Assembly: GCA_965205595.1 (NCBI GenBank)
Contig: CBDBHI010000080.1
Coordinates: 48,074 to 112,073 of the forward strand
DNA: 64,000 nucleotides
Source: CATQHP01 sp965205595
GTDB taxonomy: Bacteria; Acidobacteriota; Terriglobia; Bryobacterales; UBA6623
Direction: 5' to 3'
Position 1 is the stretch's first letter; each line of letters opens with the position of its first letter. Shown here in pieces: positions 7,857 to 15,711 of this stretch. The notes beneath the pieces are model-generated. The model saw only the letters and a program-made list of their open reading frames with translations. It ran no database searches and had not been told where the DNA came from. Made by a program: the position numbers and the translations under genes.

Positions 7857-9458
7857 TCAGGTTCGTCGAGTCTCTGCCCGGCGTGAGGGTATAGGCTCCC
7901 ACGGCAGCGTGCCGTCGCAGCGATCTCGATAGTACGGATCGAAGTCAGGGACAGCCGCAACGACGGGGGCGGGCATGCGCTGGAGGGCTCCGCTATCAAT
8001 CACCGAAACTGTCGCGATTCGAGCCGATCCAAACTGGTGCCATGCGTCTAACTCAATGTTCGCCGCGCCTTCAGGCGGAGACGGAAATTCGAAGCGCAAG
8101 CTACGTGGCGCCACTCGTTTGCGCAGCCCCTGGTAGTACCATGGCTGAATCAGTAGCTCTCCAGAGCGCGGAGTGTCGCGAAACTCCGGACGCAATCGCA
8201 GCGTGGCGATTTCTATCTGTGACAGCGACGTTCCGGTTGAGAAACCCTCGAAACTGCCTTCAGTGTGTAGCAGCGTCCGATTGTGTCTGCGAACGGTTGC
8301 CCCGAACCCCACCGGCGTGACGAAAGAATTCACGTCGGCCTTTTTGGTCGGATAGCCAAAGACCTCGCGACCAAATTCCGAACTCGCCAGCGACGGCTTG
8401 AAGTGCGAGACCGCGTACCAAACCGCTCTGTTCGCGAGCATACAGTATGCGAGCAACCACGCCTCGTCCAAGGAAGGATCTTCGAAACTACGTACGGCCA
8501 AGAGTCTCAGTGATGGCCGCAGCACGGGTTGACAACCTGGAGGCAGGAGGGCGGCATGTTTCTCGCGATTGATGGTAGCCTCGACCTCTACAATCGTTAC
8601 TCCTTCAACGGAGGACTCTCGACGACCGCGGTACGCTTCAATCTCGCTGGCCTCGGCCCGAGTTGAGATACTTGACCCCGCCCCGGGGACCAGGCCAAGA
8701 TTGTCCGCCGGATAGGTCCGAAACGCAAACGACGCGAACGTCTTCGGTTCGACTGAAGCCACAAACTCGGGAACTGGCTGCGCGGCCGCCGATGGTTGCC
8801 GTCGGACACTGACGGAAATGAGGGTTGACGCCTCTAGGCGCGAAAAGATGCCGTCGAAACTTCCGCTGATCGTCGCGGCATCAACCGGAATCGTTTCCCA
8901 AGCGGTACTCGAGTCTTCCGGCAATCGCAGTAGTTCGACGGGAGCGCTCGGATCCAGCGGACCTTTTAGCCACTCGGCGTGTAACAAGTAGCGGTAGCTT
9001 AGCGACGGCTCTTGATCGGGACCAGGTGTGAACTGCGCATCAGGGCTCAGAGAAACCTTCAAAAGCTCGTTCTGGCTGTCTCTCAGAGTGAACGATTCAT
9101 CCACATGAGAGATATTGCCGGCAAACGCCGGAAGGCCCAGGGACTCACGCGCAGCCCTGACTTGATACGGGTTCGAGTGCCAAACGGCGATGGGCAGCAG
9201 GTGCTTCTCTCCGTCTAGATCAACGGCGATGGATAGGTAGCAACTGCGCCCGAGCAACCGCTCCTCGAACTCGACAACTACACAACCCGGCTCGCTGGGC
9301 GCTAGCGGGGCCGGCGTTACTTTTTCAAGCGTCTTCGGATTCGACGCAAAGCAAAGCTTGACCGCGGAAATTGGTGAGTCGGCTGCCACGGCGTTCCGGG
9401 CCACCAGTGCGGTGGTCGCCGCGGTTCCCGCCCCAATGAATTCTCGCCGGCTAAGCAT
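7857..9458 (-). CDS. Tat-exported protein with two acetoacetate-decarboxylase-like domains
   Basis: A 533-residue protein starting at ATG 9458 (a GTG two codons upstream is possible). The N-terminus MLSRREFIGAGTAATTALV is a clear Tat signal. The second half carries EFGREVFGYPTKKADV, very like the GRExxGFPKK motif of acetoacetate decarboxylases (PF06314), and later strand motifs fit that fold. The first half has RAARESLGLPAFAGNI, a weaker version without the lysines, so it looks like a degenerate duplicate. ADC-fold proteins decarboxylate beta-keto acids through a Schiff-base lysine; whether this one does is unknown. An exported double-domain version is unusual. It is convergent with the response-regulator gene (13 bp between them). 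Confidence 0.65.
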   Translation of the reverse strand: MLSRREFIGAGTAATTALVARNAVAADSPISAVKLCFASNPKTLEKVTPAPLAPSEPGCVVVEFEERLLGRSCYLSIAVDLDGEKHLLPIAVWHSNPYQVRAARESLGLPAFAGNISHVDESFTLRDSQNELLKVSLSPDAQFTPGPDQEPSLSYRYLLHAEWLKGPLDPSAPVELLRLPEDSSTAWETIPVDAATISGSFDGIFSRLEASTLISVSVRRQPSAAAQPVPEFVASVEPKTFASFAFRTYPADNLGLVPGAGSSISTRAEASEIEAYRGRRESSVEGVTIVEVEATINREKHAALLPPGCQPVLRPSLRLLAVRSFEDPSLDEAWLLAYCMLANRAVWYAVSHFKPSLASSEFGREVFGYPTKKADVNSFVTPVGFGATVRRHNRTLLHTEGSFEGFSTGTSLSQIEIATLRLRPEFRDTPRSGELLIQPWYYQGLRKRVAPRSLRFEFPSPPEGAANIELDAWHQFGSARIATVSVIDSGALQRMPAPVVAAVPDFDPYYRDRCDGTLPWEPIPSRRAETRRT

Positions 9459-9877
9459 GAGCACTCAGTTTCTCACGGGCGGCTCCCTCCCGAGCGGCCC
9501 GTGGTAATAGTCACGCAGGCCGCGTTACGCGCCTATCGGCGGATTGAGTACCAGACGAGTGCCTCAACGAATCAACGGTCAGAGCGTATCAGGAATCTAT
9601 GAATGGCGCGTAACCCGTTGGGCGGCTGGCACTTGCGGCCGTCGGCTTTGTCATTCGTCGGAGACGATCGCCCGGATCGCCGCCCTCCTCACTCCGCGCC
9701 GATCAGCCACAATTGCCTGCCGCGCGACCTACGGGACTTTTACCACGGGCTGCTAGGCTCGCATTTCTCACGACGTGGTGCGAGACGCGGGCTAGGTGCG
9801 CTGAGGACGGGAAAGCGGAACAATCGGCTCCGCAATTTCGTCTTATAAGATGGATGGGTACGAATCGGAGGGATGTT
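9459..9877. other. Intergenic region between divergent genes
   Basis: About 420 bp between the ADC-like gene (minus) and the Trm112-like gene (plus). No convincing coding region: the short ORFs have no recognisable motif. A 7-bp stem (CACGGGC 9474-9480 with GCCCGTG 9497-9503) lies just upstream of the ADC-like start and could sit in its leader. A TATAAGAT sequence at 9843-9850 could be a -10 element for the Trm112-like gene, but no good -35 is seen. Confidence 0.4.
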
Positions 9878-10144
9878 TTGCCCATCAGTCAGGAATTGTT
9901 GGAAATCCTTTGTTGTCCAGAATCGAAAGTGCCGGTCGAGATGATGATCGAAAGCCAAGTCTCGCTACTAAACTCGCTGATCGAGGCTGGAAAGGCTAAA
10001 TACGCCGATGGGAGCGCGGTCGATAAGCCGCTTTCAGAAGGCCTAATTACAACCGACGGCCAAACGATCTATCGCATTGACGATGACATCCCAGTGATGC
10101 TTATTGACCAGGCGATCGCGACCAGCCAGTTGGACGGCTGGTAG
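9878..10144 (+). CDS. Trm112-like small protein (UPF0434-type)
   Basis: An 88-residue protein if translation starts at TTG 9878. The TTG is favoured because GGAGGG ends ~5 bp before it, and the resulting N-terminus (PISQELLEILCCPESKVP) is the usual start of Trm112p-like proteins (PF03966). An in-frame ATG at 9854 would add 8 residues and place the SD inside the gene. The end has the typical GLITTDGQTIYRIDDDIPVML. Such proteins act as activating partners of methyltransferases or have unknown roles. Only the CCP pair of a possible zinc site is seen; the second Cys pair is missing. It is followed after 24 bp by the DUF4126 gene, probably in one operon. Confidence 0.78.
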   Translation: MPISQELLEILCCPESKVPVEMMIESQVSLLNSLIEAGKAKYADGSAVDKPLSEGLITTDGQTIYRIDDDIPVMLIDQAIATSQLDGW

Positions 10145-10168
10145 GCGTCAATCCAGGAGGAGGTCTTA

Positions 10169-11152
10169 ATGAGTGGTTTCGAAACACTGATCGGTAGTCT
10201 CGGCCTTTCGTTCGTTTCGGGAATCAATCTTTACGCCACCCTGCTGGTCGTCGGCGTCGGCCAACACTTCGGACTCATCACCGGACTGCCCGACGAGTTG
10301 GAGATTCTGTCGAACCCCTGGGTCATTGGCGCGGCGGGCGTGATGTACCTGGTGGAGTTTTTCGCCGACAAAATCCCGTTTGTGAACACAGTCTGGGACG
10401 GCATACATACTTTCATCCGTCCGCTAGGCGCCGCCCTGCTGGTACTCGCCGCGACGCGTGATTTGGGTCCCGTGACCCAGGTGCTTTCGATGTTGTTGGG
10501 TGGATCTGTCGCGCTAGGTTCGCACGCGACGAAAGCGAGTTTCCGCGCCTTGGCGAATACGGCTCCGGAGCCAACAACGCAATCGGTAATCAGCGTTGCC
10601 GAGGACGTCGGCGTGGTCGGCCTCTTGGCTCTGACCTACAGCTACCCGCTGGTGGCGTTTGGAGTCATCCTGGTCCTGATCGTCGCGATGGCAATCGTAA
10701 CGCCGCTCTTGTTCCGCACGATCTACTTTTTTGGCCGCTGCATATTCGGAATTGTCCTCAGCGTCGTGCGAGATGGCCCCCCGGCACGGCCCCATTGGCT
10801 CGACGAGGAATTCAAGAACACAATGCCGGAAGGCGAAATCCGAGCGATTCCCGCATTCGCGCGCTCGATCGCGGGGGCACCACGAATGCGTAGCGGCTGG
10901 CTGACATGGGGGCCGGATCGCTGTTCCTTCAGCTACATGCGAAGCGTTGGCGCTCGAACTATAACTCTTGCCGAAGAAAATGGACCGCCAGAAATTTCAG
11001 TCGAGCGTCGACTTCTGTGCGACCTCATCCATTTCGGCGACGCAACGGGTAAGGGCGGGCGCGTGTTCTTACCGAAGGATTCCGCACGATATTTCGGCCT
11101 TGGGGTAGCGCCCTCTGATTTATCCGCGGAGCCCGCGCGGTCGGCGGGCTAG
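10169..11152 (+). CDS. DUF4126 integral membrane protein
   Basis: A 327-residue protein. The first ~200 residues match DUF4126: GLSFVSGINLYATLLVVGV, then four or five hydrophobic segments including VIGAAGVMYLVEFFADKIPF, GAALLVLAA and GVVGLLALTYSYPLVAFGVI. The last ~125 residues are soluble, predicted cytoplasmic, and match nothing I know; most DUF4126 proteins are shorter, so this tail is an extension. The function of the family is unknown. A very strong Shine-Dalgarno sequence (AGGAGGAGGT, 10155-10164) precedes ATG 10169. The 24-bp spacing to the Trm112-like gene suggests co-transcription. Confidence 0.82.
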   Translation: MSGFETLIGSLGLSFVSGINLYATLLVVGVGQHFGLITGLPDELEILSNPWVIGAAGVMYLVEFFADKIPFVNTVWDGIHTFIRPLGAALLVLAATRDLGPVTQVLSMLLGGSVALGSHATKASFRALANTAPEPTTQSVISVAEDVGVVGLLALTYSYPLVAFGVILVLIVAMAIVTPLLFRTIYFFGRCIFGIVLSVVRDGPPARPHWLDEEFKNTMPEGEIRAIPAFARSIAGAPRMRSGWLTWGPDRCSFSYMRSVGARTITLAEENGPPEISVERRLLCDLIHFGDATGKGGRVFLPKDSARYFGLGVAPSDLSAEPARSAG

Positions 11153-11180
11153 ATCAGACCGGATCCAATTCTCGCTTGCG

Positions 11181-12302
11181 TTACGGCGAAGAATCGCCGT
11201 GCGTGGTTTTTTCGAGCAGATCGAGAATTCTCGAAGCGGCGCTGCCGTCCCACAATTCCGGCGTCTGCGTTAATTCCCTTGGGTGTTCGAGCACTTCGAT
11301 CGCGGCCGCGAGGATAGTCGTGGGATCGATGCCTACTACCTGGTTCGTACCATTTTCGACCGTGGCCGGTCGCTCGGTATTCTCGCGAAGGGTTAGGCAG
11401 GGCACTCCGAGAATGGTCGTCTCTTCCTGAATTCCCCCCGAGTCGGTGAGCACGATGCGAGCTGAAGAGAGCAGACGCAAGAAATCGAGATAGCCTTGCG
11501 GCGGGAGCAGCTTGAGGTTTCCGGTCTCAAGTTGCGCTGAATCGATCTGTTGGCGGGTGCGGGGATGGACGGCAAACACGATCGGTAGCCGCGTCGCAAC
11601 CATGGCTAGCACGCCCACGAGCTTCGAAAGTTGATCGAAACTATCGACGTTTGAAGGCCGGTGGAGCGTCGCCACACCGTACGAGCCAGGCTCCAAACCT
11701 AGCCGCTCGAGAACCCTCGACTCGGCGGCTTTTCCGCGAAACCGCAATAGCGTATCGATCATGACATTGCCGACAAAGTGAACTTTCTCGTCGGGAATCC
11801 CCTCGGCGCGGAGGTTTGCGAGTCCGGAGGGTTCGCTGACGAACAAGTCATCAGAAATTGAGTCGGTGATCAGTCGATTGATTTCTTCGGGCATCGAGCG
11901 ATCAAAGCTGCGCAGGCCGGCCTCGACGTGGGCGACACGGATGCCCAATTTTGAGCAAACGAGTGCGGCAGCGAGAGTCGACGTCACGTCGCCGACTACG
12001 ATGGTGACGTCGGGCTTCGACGCCTTGAACTCGGCTTCGAGTCGCCTCATGATCTCGATTAGCTGTCCACCGGGAGTCGCCGTGCTACTCGAACCCACGC
12101 CTAAATGGCGGTCCGGCGCGGGCAGTTCCAACTCGTCGAAAAAGATGGCCGACATCTCGGGCGAAAAGTGTTGGCCCGTGTGGATCAGACGTGACTCGAA
12201 GCGAGGTCGCCGGCTAAGTTCTTCGACCAGTGCGGAAATCTTAATGAAATTTGGCCGCGCCCCAGCAACACAAGCGACTCGAATTAGATGCTTACGTGCC
12301 AC
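11181..12302 (-). CDS. wecB: UDP-N-acetylglucosamine 2-epimerase (non-hydrolysing)
   Basis: A 373-residue cytoplasmic enzyme that interconverts UDP-GlcNAc and UDP-ManNAc for surface polysaccharide synthesis. Diagnostic motifs: VAGARPNFIKISALVEEL at the N-terminus, RVAHVEAGLRSFDRSMPEE, ATLHRPSNVD and LTDSGGIQEETTILGVPCL for nucleotide binding. Length is typical. It sits downstream of glmM and an unknown membrane protein, all on the minus strand with short gaps (18 bp to the previous gene). That places it with a gene for GlcN-1-P synthesis, upstream in the same pathway. Enzymes of this family can belong to teichuronic, enterobacterial-antigen-like or capsule pathways; the pathway is not determined here. 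Confidence 0.93.
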   Translation of the reverse strand: MARKHLIRVACVAGARPNFIKISALVEELSRRPRFESRLIHTGQHFSPEMSAIFFDELELPAPDRHLGVGSSSTATPGGQLIEIMRRLEAEFKASKPDVTIVVGDVTSTLAAALVCSKLGIRVAHVEAGLRSFDRSMPEEINRLITDSISDDLFVSEPSGLANLRAEGIPDEKVHFVGNVMIDTLLRFRGKAAESRVLERLGLEPGSYGVATLHRPSNVDSFDQLSKLVGVLAMVATRLPIVFAVHPRTRQQIDSAQLETGNLKLLPPQGYLDFLRLLSSARIVLTDSGGIQEETTILGVPCLTLRENTERPATVENGTNQVVGIDPTTILAAAIEVLEHPRELTQTPELWDGSAASRILDLLEKTTHGDSSP

Positions 12303-12320
12303 GGCTCACCAGAATCAGCG

Positions 12321-13094
12321 TCAAGGGCGTCGCACCGACGACGACGCGCCGGCCGCAGCATGCAGGATTGGAAAATCGGCAACTTCACTGGTGCTTAGTC
12401 GCTCCCTCACGCTGTAGATCGCGTGTGCGGCCGTGTCGGCCAAGTGGCGACTGAACGCACCCTTGTGAACGAAGCGCAAACGATCACCGTTTTCGCGCGT
12501 CAACTCGACGACCGATTTCTGCCGGCGGTTCACTTCGAGCTCTCTGACGGGCGGCTGCTTGGCTTCAGAAACATAAACCGGAAGGTACAGAGCGCCGTCC
12601 ACTCGTATCTCGTCCACAGTATCAACGCGAAAGGCGAAGTGAACGCCCCCGTCGGAGCGATCGGCATCGTCTCGCGGAACGATTAGCAGGTGCTCACCCT
12701 TGAGCAGCAGAAAGACCCGGGTGCCGATCTCGAGTGGCGGCACGACCTCAGATTCAGAGACAGGCTTTGCCCATTCACCGCCGTTCAACAAGTAGTCGGC
12801 TCCGTGCCTTCGCTGAAGCTTACGCTCAAAGTCAGGGTCTCGAGTCCGTCCGAGCGCTATCGCCAAAACCGTCACCGCAACCGCGGCCCCAATCGCCAAC
12901 GGGGTCCGCGTAAGCACTAACGCCGCGGCAGCGATCACAGCGGCGAATCGAACAAAATTCCAGGCGGGACTGCGGCGAAACTTTCTTATCGCAGGGATAA
13001 TCAGGAGCGCGGAAAATATTCCGTAAAGCAGAACCCCGACTGCCCTTGGAACTCCGAAGGGCTTCAAAGACTCCACCGGGCGGCGTTCGCGCAA
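12321..13094 (-). CDS. Unknown protein with N-terminal membrane segments
   Basis: A 257-residue protein I do not recognise. No ATG lies near the start; the frame is closed by a TAA just upstream, so initiation is probably at TTG 13094 (or GTG 13076). Hydrophobic segments at ~17-35 and ~46-80 (AAVIAAAALVLTRTPLAIG, AVAVTVLAIALG) look like two or three membrane spans. The remaining ~170 residues are soluble and strand-rich. Segments such as RVFLLLKGEHLLIVPRDD and VVELTRENGDRLRFVHKG suggest a PH-like or beta-sandwich fold, but this is speculative. It lies between glmM and wecB with gaps of 50 and 18 bp, so a link to amino-sugar or envelope work is plausible only by position. Confidence 0.6.
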   Translation of the reverse strand: MRERRPVESLKPFGVPRAVGVLLYGIFSALLIIPAIRKFRRSPAWNFVRFAAVIAAAALVLTRTPLAIGAAVAVTVLAIALGRTRDPDFERKLQRRHGADYLLNGGEWAKPVSESEVVPPLEIGTRVFLLLKGEHLLIVPRDDADRSDGGVHFAFRVDTVDEIRVDGALYLPVYVSEAKQPPVRELEVNRRQKSVVELTRENGDRLRFVHKGAFSRHLADTAAHAIYSVRERLSTSEVADFPILHAAAGASSSVRRP

Positions 13095-13144
13095 GGTCGG
13101 GTCGGCGCGACGAATGCGGGTCGCCGTCGCCGGGTCCGATTAGC

Positions 13145-14488
13145 TCATGCTCCGAGATGCTTCTCGAACAATCCGGCTAATTCCGTCGAATGCCGCACTA
13201 CGTCTTCGGCGCGCTCGGCTTCGACCATCACGCGTACCAGCGGCTCGGTGCCGGAGTAGCGAACCAAGACGCGCCCGGTGCCGGCCAATTCGAGTTCACA
13301 ATCCGCGACCGCTTTTCGAAGAGATGGAATTCGCTGAAATGGCTTTTTCTCTCTGACTCGAACATTGACAAGCTTCTGAGGGAAAACTTTGAGGCGTTGC
13401 CTCAAGGCGCTAAGCGGCGCGCCCTGCTGGGCCACGATTTCGAGCATCATCAACGAGGCAAGCAGCCCGTCACCCGTGGTAGCGTTGTCGCCGAAGATGA
13501 TGTGTCCGGACTGCTCTCCACCAAGAGCCGCGCCTGACCGCAACATCTCTTCGAGCACGTATTTGTCGCCCACGGGAGTGCGCGTCAGCATGATACCTTC
13601 GCTCTCCAGCGCCTTTTCAAGTCCCATGTTCGACATAACCGTCGCGACGACCGTGTTCTCGTGGAGTAGCTCGCGCTGCTTGAGTGCCATCGCGGCCGCC
13701 AGCAGTATGTTGTCGCCGTTAAAGTGTCGGCCTTTTTCATCGACCAGCAAACAGCGGTCGGCGTCCCCGTCGAAAGCGACGCCGAGATCCGCCGAACTAT
13801 CGACGACGCGCTCGGCGAGCTGATCCATAAACTGGGAGCCACAGTCGAGATTGATATTTCGTCCGTCCGGCTGATTGGCAACGAATTCCGCTGTGACGCC
13901 TAGCGCCTCGAAAACTTGCGGTGCGATCAATGAGGCTGCGCCATGGGCACAGTCAACGACGACCTTTAGACCCGTCACACTCAAGTCGGCATCGATCGCG
14001 TTGATCAAATGGCGGGCGTACCCTTGGGATATTTCCGGCTCAATAGTTAGCTTCAGTTTTTTGGGCTTGGAACGATTGTCAAGTACCCGCGAGACCGCTT
14101 CGTCGATCTCGGCCTCTTGCTGGTCGGGCATCTTGTACCCGAATGGCCCGAAGACCTTAATGCCGTTGTCTTCAAACGGATTGTGCGAGGCCGATATCAT
14201 CACACCGGACGAATAACTGCCGCGTTCGGTTGCGTGAGCGACTCCAGGAGTTGTGATTACACCCGCATAGTGAGTGGCAACACCGCCCGACTCGAGGCCG
14301 GCGGCGAGCATTTGGGCGATTCCCTCGCTCGATTCCCGCGTGTCGATGCCTATCAGAACCGAAGGCTTCTTGGTCTTGACTAGGCGTTCCGCCAGCGCGA
14401 CACCCACAGCGAACACGGTGGCACTATCTAACGGTGGCTGCCCAGCGCGGCCGCGAATTCCATCGGTACCAAAAAGACTAGTAGCCAT
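13145..14488 (-). CDS. glmM: Phosphoglucosamine mutase
   Basis: A 447-residue enzyme that converts glucosamine-6-phosphate to glucosamine-1-phosphate for UDP-GlcNAc, the precursor of peptidoglycan and LPS. ATG 14488 gives the family's usual N-terminus (MATSLFGTDGIRGRAG); the 27-residue upstream extension is not homologous. Motifs: phosphoserine loop VMISASHNPFEDNGIK with Ser101, metal-binding AFDGDADRCL, sugar-binding GGEQSGHIIF, and C-terminal phosphate-binding RYSGTEPLVRVM. First gene of the minus-strand set glmM, unknown, wecB. It is divergent from the radical SAM gene. Confidence 0.96.
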   Translation of the reverse strand: MATSLFGTDGIRGRAGQPPLDSATVFAVGVALAERLVKTKKPSVLIGIDTRESSEGIAQMLAAGLESGGVATHYAGVITTPGVAHATERGSYSSGVMISASHNPFEDNGIKVFGPFGYKMPDQQEAEIDEAVSRVLDNRSKPKKLKLTIEPEISQGYARHLINAIDADLSVTGLKVVVDCAHGAASLIAPQVFEALGVTAEFVANQPDGRNINLDCGSQFMDQLAERVVDSSADLGVAFDGDADRCLLVDEKGRHFNGDNILLAAAMALKQRELLHENTVVATVMSNMGLEKALESEGIMLTRTPVGDKYVLEEMLRSGAALGGEQSGHIIFGDNATTGDGLLASLMMLEIVAQQGAPLSALRQRLKVFPQKLVNVRVREKKPFQRIPSLRKAVADCELELAGTGRVLVRYSGTEPLVRVMVEAERAEDVVRHSTELAGLFEKHLGA

Positions 14489-14646
14489 ACAAATTGGATG
14501 ATTTCGCCGGGCGGAAAGGTCAGAATCCCCAGCAACCAGCAGAATCTTCGATTGTAGCTTTTTCGCCAACTTTTAAGAGCGTATCGGCGGCGACCGATTC
14601 TGAAAGATGCGGGAAACGATCCAGTACACTGGCGAAAGCGGCATCG

Positions 14647-15708
14647 ATGGCAGAATCATCTAGGCAACGACTGTTGCAGGGCATGCTTGCGCACTACCCA
14701 TTCGTCGTCAAGAACTTCAAGGCATATTTCGGAAACCTCTATCGCCGCAAGGTACTTCGCAGTTCGGTGGTAACGCCGTATTCCGCAATCTTCTACGCGA
14801 CGCACAAGTGCAACCTGGACTGCAGCTACTGCACCCAGAAGAACCCCGAAGTCTTCAGCGACGAACTCGACACTGCCTCGACAATCGAGCTTCTTCGAAA
14901 TATCCGAAAAGACGTCGACACGCTGGTCATCACAGGCGGGGAATGCACGGTGCGAAACGACATCGAAGAGTTGGTCATCGCTTCGCGAGAGGACATCGGT
15001 TTTCGGTCGGTCTTGATCGTCACCAATGGGGTGCTGTTAGACAAGCGTCAAGCGATGTTGCCTTATCTAAATGGCCTGATCTGCAGTCTCGACGCAATCA
15101 GCCACGACGCTAGCGAGCCGATGTCGAAGTCCGCCGCCGTGCCGCATGTGATTGACAACTTGATGATGGCGAAGGAGGTGCTTCCGCCGGGAGTTATCAC
15201 CGTCTCGTGCGTGCTCGAACAATGGAATATTGGAGAGGCCGAGCGCATCCTCGAATTTTGCGGCGAAAACGGCTTCGTCTTCTCGGTGCAGTCGGCCCAG
15301 AACAACGGCAAGTTCCCGAATTTCTCATATCTGCAGGACCCGCGCTATCGGGATTTCGTTGAACGCCTGATCGCCATGCGGAAGCAGAACACGGTCAAGA
15401 TCAATGGCACGCCGAAGCTGTTGAGCACGCTGCTGCGATTTGAGGAATTCAAGTGCTACCCGACGATGTTTCCGCGCGTCTACCCAAACGGCGATATTTT
15501 CGATCCCTGTGAGGTGCTGCGCAAGATTGCGGGGAATGTGTTGGAGGATGGCTCAATCGCAGCGGCGTTCGAACGCGGCCGGAAGCTTTACGGCGAGGTC
15601 CCGGAATGCAAAAACAACTGTTTCTTGTTTGGCAACGTGCTTTCGTCGTACTACGTCGAGGATTTCTGGGGACTGGCGGGCGACACAGTTCGGGCCCATA
15701 GTGGCTAG
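14647..15708 (+). CDS. Radical SAM protein with C-terminal Cys cluster
   Basis: A 353-residue radical SAM enzyme. ATG 14647 is the most plausible start; an upstream in-frame start at 14494 would overlap the divergent glmM region and adds polar sequence. The cluster motif is ATHKCNLDCSYC (Cys55, Cys59, Cys62: CxxxCxxC). It is followed by the GGE-type segment VITGGECTVRND and the TNGVLLDK strand. The C-terminal part has CYPTMFPRVYPNGDIFDPC and PECKNNCF, i.e. four or more Cys that could bind an auxiliary cluster as in SPASM-like proteins. The reaction is unknown. It ends 3 bp before the Solibacter-type secreted-protein gene; no RiPP precursor is visible nearby. Confidence 0.85.
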   Translation: MAESSRQRLLQGMLAHYPFVVKNFKAYFGNLYRRKVLRSSVVTPYSAIFYATHKCNLDCSYCTQKNPEVFSDELDTASTIELLRNIRKDVDTLVITGGECTVRNDIEELVIASREDIGFRSVLIVTNGVLLDKRQAMLPYLNGLICSLDAISHDASEPMSKSAAVPHVIDNLMMAKEVLPPGVITVSCVLEQWNIGEAERILEFCGENGFVFSVQSAQNNGKFPNFSYLQDPRYRDFVERLIAMRKQNTVKINGTPKLLSTLLRFEEFKCYPTMFPRVYPNGDIFDPCEVLRKIAGNVLEDGSIAAAFERGRKLYGEVPECKNNCFLFGNVLSSYYVEDFWGLAGDTVRAHSG

Positions 15709-15711
15709 CCG

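Noticed and set aside
9603..9848. 81-residue ORF in the gap before the Trm112-like gene
   Set aside because: Arg/Pro-rich, no ribosome site, no recognised motif; frames on both strands are similarly open by GC bias.
14647..15708. Radical SAM protein as the anaerobic sulfatase-maturing enzyme for the three sulfatases
   Set aside because: The CxxxCxxC is present, but the sequence is not anSME-like in length or motifs and it is not next to a sulfatase.
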